In this document: positions 60,909-64,000 of the stretch, piece by piece
Numbering within the stretch: the stretch's first letter is position 1
Layout of the letters: each line of letters starts with the position of its first letter
Source: Ancylostoma caninum
Taxonomy: Eukaryota; Nematoda; Chromadorea; Rhabditida; Ancylostomatidae
Length of the DNA stretch: 64,000 bases
Assembly: GCA_037903475.1 (NCBI GenBank)
Contig: JBAJFG010000611.1
Location: forward strand, 1,488,001-1,552,000
Direction of reading: 5' to 3'
Made by a program: the position numbers and the translations under genes
Notes under the pieces: model-generated
Databases searched by the model: none
The model's input: the letters and a program-made list of their open reading frames with translations, nothing else
What the model was told of the DNA's origin: nothing

Positions 60909-62147
60909 CAGGGTCAAGCGTGATGATAGTAAAAAGTCGACCCTCATACGACCCCCCCTTGAGCCACCAAAAATACGACCCCCCCCCCTTGCACACAAAT
61001 TTCCTTCTATGCTTGCAGAATTTAGATATTTAGATATCCCATTTCAGGTGTTCGTACTGCGAGAGGTGTGGTGGAGCCAGAGCATAGGAAGGAGAAAGAG
61101 GCTCTTTTGTATCTAACTAGTTGTTTGGAAGTTTTTTGGAAAACGTTGAAATGTACGCGGCGCACAAAAAAACGAGCATTAACTATGCAATACATAGTTA
61201 TGCAATACATAGCTATACATCATCTACATGGTGAAGGGTTCGATCCCTACCGAGGCTAAAATTTTTGCTGAGGGTTAAAGCGTGTGCGGGGAGCGAATTT
61301 CAGTCTGAAAGCGTCCGTAGAGAGTTTCTAAACGAAATACTTTCGTATTCGTCACAAAAAACAACCATACACATCATCGACATGGTCAAGAGTTCGATCC
61401 CCTCCGAGGCTAGAATTTTTGCATGGCGTAAAATGACACGCGCTTGTAGTAGATTCGAGATGATCGACCGTAAAGCACGAAATAACTGTTTATAGGGGTG
61501 GAGGACTGGGTAGGACTTTCAGTACGGACGTGCGAAAATTTTAGCCCGGAATTCAGACTCGTTCAGAGGCATGGTTGTAGTCGGACACGAATATCAGAAG
61601 ATCTGGCCCCTTGAGGTCTCAATTTTTTTCAGGTTTTTAATAGTTAAAGGTTTGCGCTTTCATGATGTACAACGCGTTTTTCCGCAGCTGCTTCCACCGC
61701 GATTCAACTCCGTCGATAAAAACATGGAAAAAAGGCCATTTTTATCGACTAAACCTCATCTCCCGTGCTGAATCTTTCCTCTTGAAGCTGGAGACCTGAA
61801 ACTTGGGCGTAAAGCAATATTGGGTAGGGTCCATAAAATGACTTTTTATCGGCCTGCAGGACTGGGTAGGACTTTCAGTACGGACGTGCGAAAATTTTAG
61901 CCTGTAACCCCCCACTTTTCACTATTCAAATCATACTGTTAAAGTCGTCTAATCACGTCAAAACAAATTCTGTGTATGGATACTTCAGTGTCCCACTTCT
62001 TCCGTTTTTTCTACCTTTTTTCTACCTCCTATTCCACACTAAGGCTCCCCCCTCCCGACCACGACCCCCCCTTACGATCCCCCCTCTTTCCCCACCCCCC
62101 GTACGACCCCCCCCCCTTGATAATTTATCGACACACGCTTGACCCTG
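60909..62147. mobile_element. Non-autonomous hAT-type element, 1.24 kb, with 8 bp target duplication
   Basis: Termini CAGGGTCAAGCGTG (60909) and CACGCTTGACCCTG (ending 62147) are perfect 14-base inverted repeats. The flanks ATCAAATA at 60901-60908 and 62148-62155 are a perfect 8 bp duplication, as expected for hAT. C-rich subterminal tracts with ACGACCCCCC occur at both ends in the same orientation. Internal direct repeats include a 43-base block starting GGACTGGGTAGGACTTTC at 61503 and 61859, and a diverged pair around TTCGATCCC (61240 and 61395). No transposase frame was recognised, so mobility would need a helper. Confidence 0.9.
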
Positions 62148-62155
62148 ATCAAATA

Positions 62156-64000
62156 ATGGAGAAGGCGTCTTTGACCAAAGGGGAGGATGGCGAAGCTACA
62201 CTAGGAACCGAGGAAGCTACACTTCCGGTCTAGATAAAACCCTGAAGAAACCTTGGTCACTGTGAAAAACTTAGAAGTACAGGATTGATTAACTCTCATC
62301 TTCATAGCACTCCATGCTATAATGATTCCACAAACTTAGGGCTTATTGGGTGTTCTTGTGATTAAACAATCACACATGAAGCATTGCATTTCTAGGGAAG
62401 CAAGAAAAATTCACATGAGAACGTGAGAATTAGTTTTTACTATGAGGATGGAAACGAAGTCCACCGTCCACCCTCTTGCACAGCTACATCCAGAAATCCG
62501 TTAAAGAATGAGAAGTGATGAGAGAAATATCTTCACGATATCTTTGGTGCTTTCGATTCGATGCTGTTTATCTTTCTCTCTTTCTCTCTCTCTCCCTATC
62601 TTCTCCCTACATAGTTCTTACTTTCCAGGTTCATTTTGGTCATAACAATAGTACAATAGTAGTATAATAGTAGTGTTCTTACTTTATCTTTACCGTTTTT
62701 GCTTTGTTTTTGTGCACTTCTGAGTGTATTAAGTGAAAACTGAAATAATAGCTTCCATGGATGTTTACTTACAAGTAATATTTAAACCCTGCCTTACTCT
62801 GCTACAAACTCTTTACTTAAACCCCACATTACTCTGCTCCACAAGGGTGATAACTGTGTAGCATTGCAGCCTAAAATGCTAATTTTCCAGCCAACAGCAA
62901 TAATGCAACGATCATTTTCCGTTCCGTGGATATGCGCAATTTTCCCGGATGGTGCGGTATTATTGATACAAATAGCACACGTACATACAAGTGCACGCAG
63001 GCACAAAAAATGTTGCGTGCAATGTGTACGCATTGATCTTGGCTGTTGATCTTCAGTAGCTATTCCGTAATTTCTTCTGAAGCAATGTAATACTTCTCTT
63101 CTGCTCTTGTATTTCGTCCGACAGCACAGTTACAACGGCACTTCATCTGCAGGACGATAGCAGCACATTGCCAATTAGTCGGTTTGCTAGGAATATTCAG
63201 CGTATATGATTCCTGCCGCTCGGCCTATTGATTCGCCTTCAGTTGCACTCAGTTTCACACCATATATCGTTCCTTTCCAACACTTTCTCCTGAACAACCA
63301 GGATAACGCCATATCTTTCTCATACATTTTCTTTTCATAGTCAGCTTTAATTTTCTTGAATAGTTTGTATTGTATTGTGACGTAACCTTATCTCTGACTG
63401 TCTTAAAGGCAGCACTCACGAAAATTTTCACTTTTGAAATGAGTCGCTTACCATGTAGCCGGCCGCTGGATAATCGCAACAGTAAGTTGAACACCTTGAA
63501 TGGCCGCCTACCTGCGAAGATACTGCCGTGGGCACATCTGCCGCTCTGGACATTAGGGTTCCGTCGCGCCAACTAACGCCGTTGACAGGGTGTGCGCATG
63601 TGGTTTAGCGGAGGCTTGTTCATGAATTTCGTACCATTTGCAGGGTTCCGTGGCGGGACCCATCACGGAACACTCGTCCGCGCTGTGGACGCACATGAAA
63701 TACCGGCATCATTTTCTGTGTTTTTCGCGTGTTTCATGCTACTTCATCGTTGTCAATGAGTTCATCGTCCCTAGAAACCCCGATATACCGCGAAATCTTC
63801 AACCCAAAAATTTCCGTCTTTGCACAATCTCTACATTTCAACGGTATGATTGCTGAGGAACCGTGTTCGTGAAGAGATCATTCGTACATCTTCCTTCTAA
63901 AATTCCACATCAAATGCCTGAATCTTCTTTTCTTAGACTTTTCTCTATCGTCAATCCTTTTTTTTACGTTTTATTGGTGGAGCAGATCTCTACAGTGATA
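62156..64000. other. Gene-poor stretch at the right edge
   Basis: No supported gene. It holds a CT microsatellite (62571-62610) and short ATAGTAGT repeats near 62650. A GC-richer segment near 63450-63700 was examined and not assigned; an exon of a gene lying to the right cannot be excluded. Confidence 0.45.
62571..62610. repeat. CT-rich microsatellite
   Basis: TCTTTCTCTCTTTCTCTCTC and similar units, interrupted, continuing as CTCCCTATCTTCTCC. Confidence 0.85.

Noticed and set aside
61211..61262. tRNA gene suggested by GGTTCGATCCC
   Set aside because: No A-box, no pairing acceptor stem, and the same words recur as a diverged repeat inside a hAT element.
1..64000. CRISPR arrays, prokaryotic operons, rRNA genes
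   Set aside because: None seen. All recognised genes are intron-rich and eukaryotic.

Overview
This window is nuclear DNA from a nematode, most likely a clade V (strongylid, hookworm-like) parasite. The evidence is the gene structure (many small exons, GT-AG introns, and a spliced-leader-type acceptor just before several start codons), nematode-type proteins (a secreted astacin protease with a ShK domain; nematode-like TRAP-beta) and mariner, Tc1-like and hAT DNA transposons. The species call is an inference. Almost no gene is one long open frame, so models were built exon by exon from family homology, reading phase and splice sites.

Layout. 1-6703 (minus): a nas-15-like astacin zinc metalloprotease, complete at its 5' end and running off the left edge; one intron carries a dead mariner element. 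9985-14005 (minus): a 4'-phosphopantetheinyl transferase (AASDHPPT family), first exon not found. 20789-24826 (minus): a VIP36/LMAN2-type L-type lectin cargo receptor (ile-2-like). 26539-28843 (plus): translocon-associated protein beta (trap-2), head to head with the lectin across a 1.7 kb shared upstream region that contains a UPR-element-like site and paired E-boxes. 36316-37278 (plus): a two-exon gene for a 61-residue secreted peptide, not recognised. 48512-57942 (plus): a 32-exon gene for the autophagy scaffold FIP200/RB1CC1/ATG11 (C. elegans epg-7), with N-terminal ubiquitin-like and C-terminal Claw regions. The remaining long stretches are gene-poor and hold repeats.

Functionally, trap-2 (entry of proteins into the ER) and the lectin (export of glycoproteins from the ER) act in one secretory route that the protease and the peptide would also use. 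From memory, the C. elegans homologues of nas-15, the transferase, ile-2 and trap-2 lie together on one X-linked cosmid (T04G9), and epg-7 is also X-linked, so this looks like an ancient microsyntenic block of the X chromosome. That needs checking against a database.

Mobile DNA is the most unusual content: a 1.57 kb Tc1-like fold-back element with about 0.68 kb arms and repeated inner/outer ends (42012-43579); a 248 bp hAT-type MITE with a perfect 8 bp duplication inserted almost against it (43591-43838); a 1.24 kb hAT-type non-autonomous element with a perfect 8 bp duplication and C-rich tracts near both ends (60909-62147); and a TIR-bounded element enclosing a minisatellite (15501-15831).
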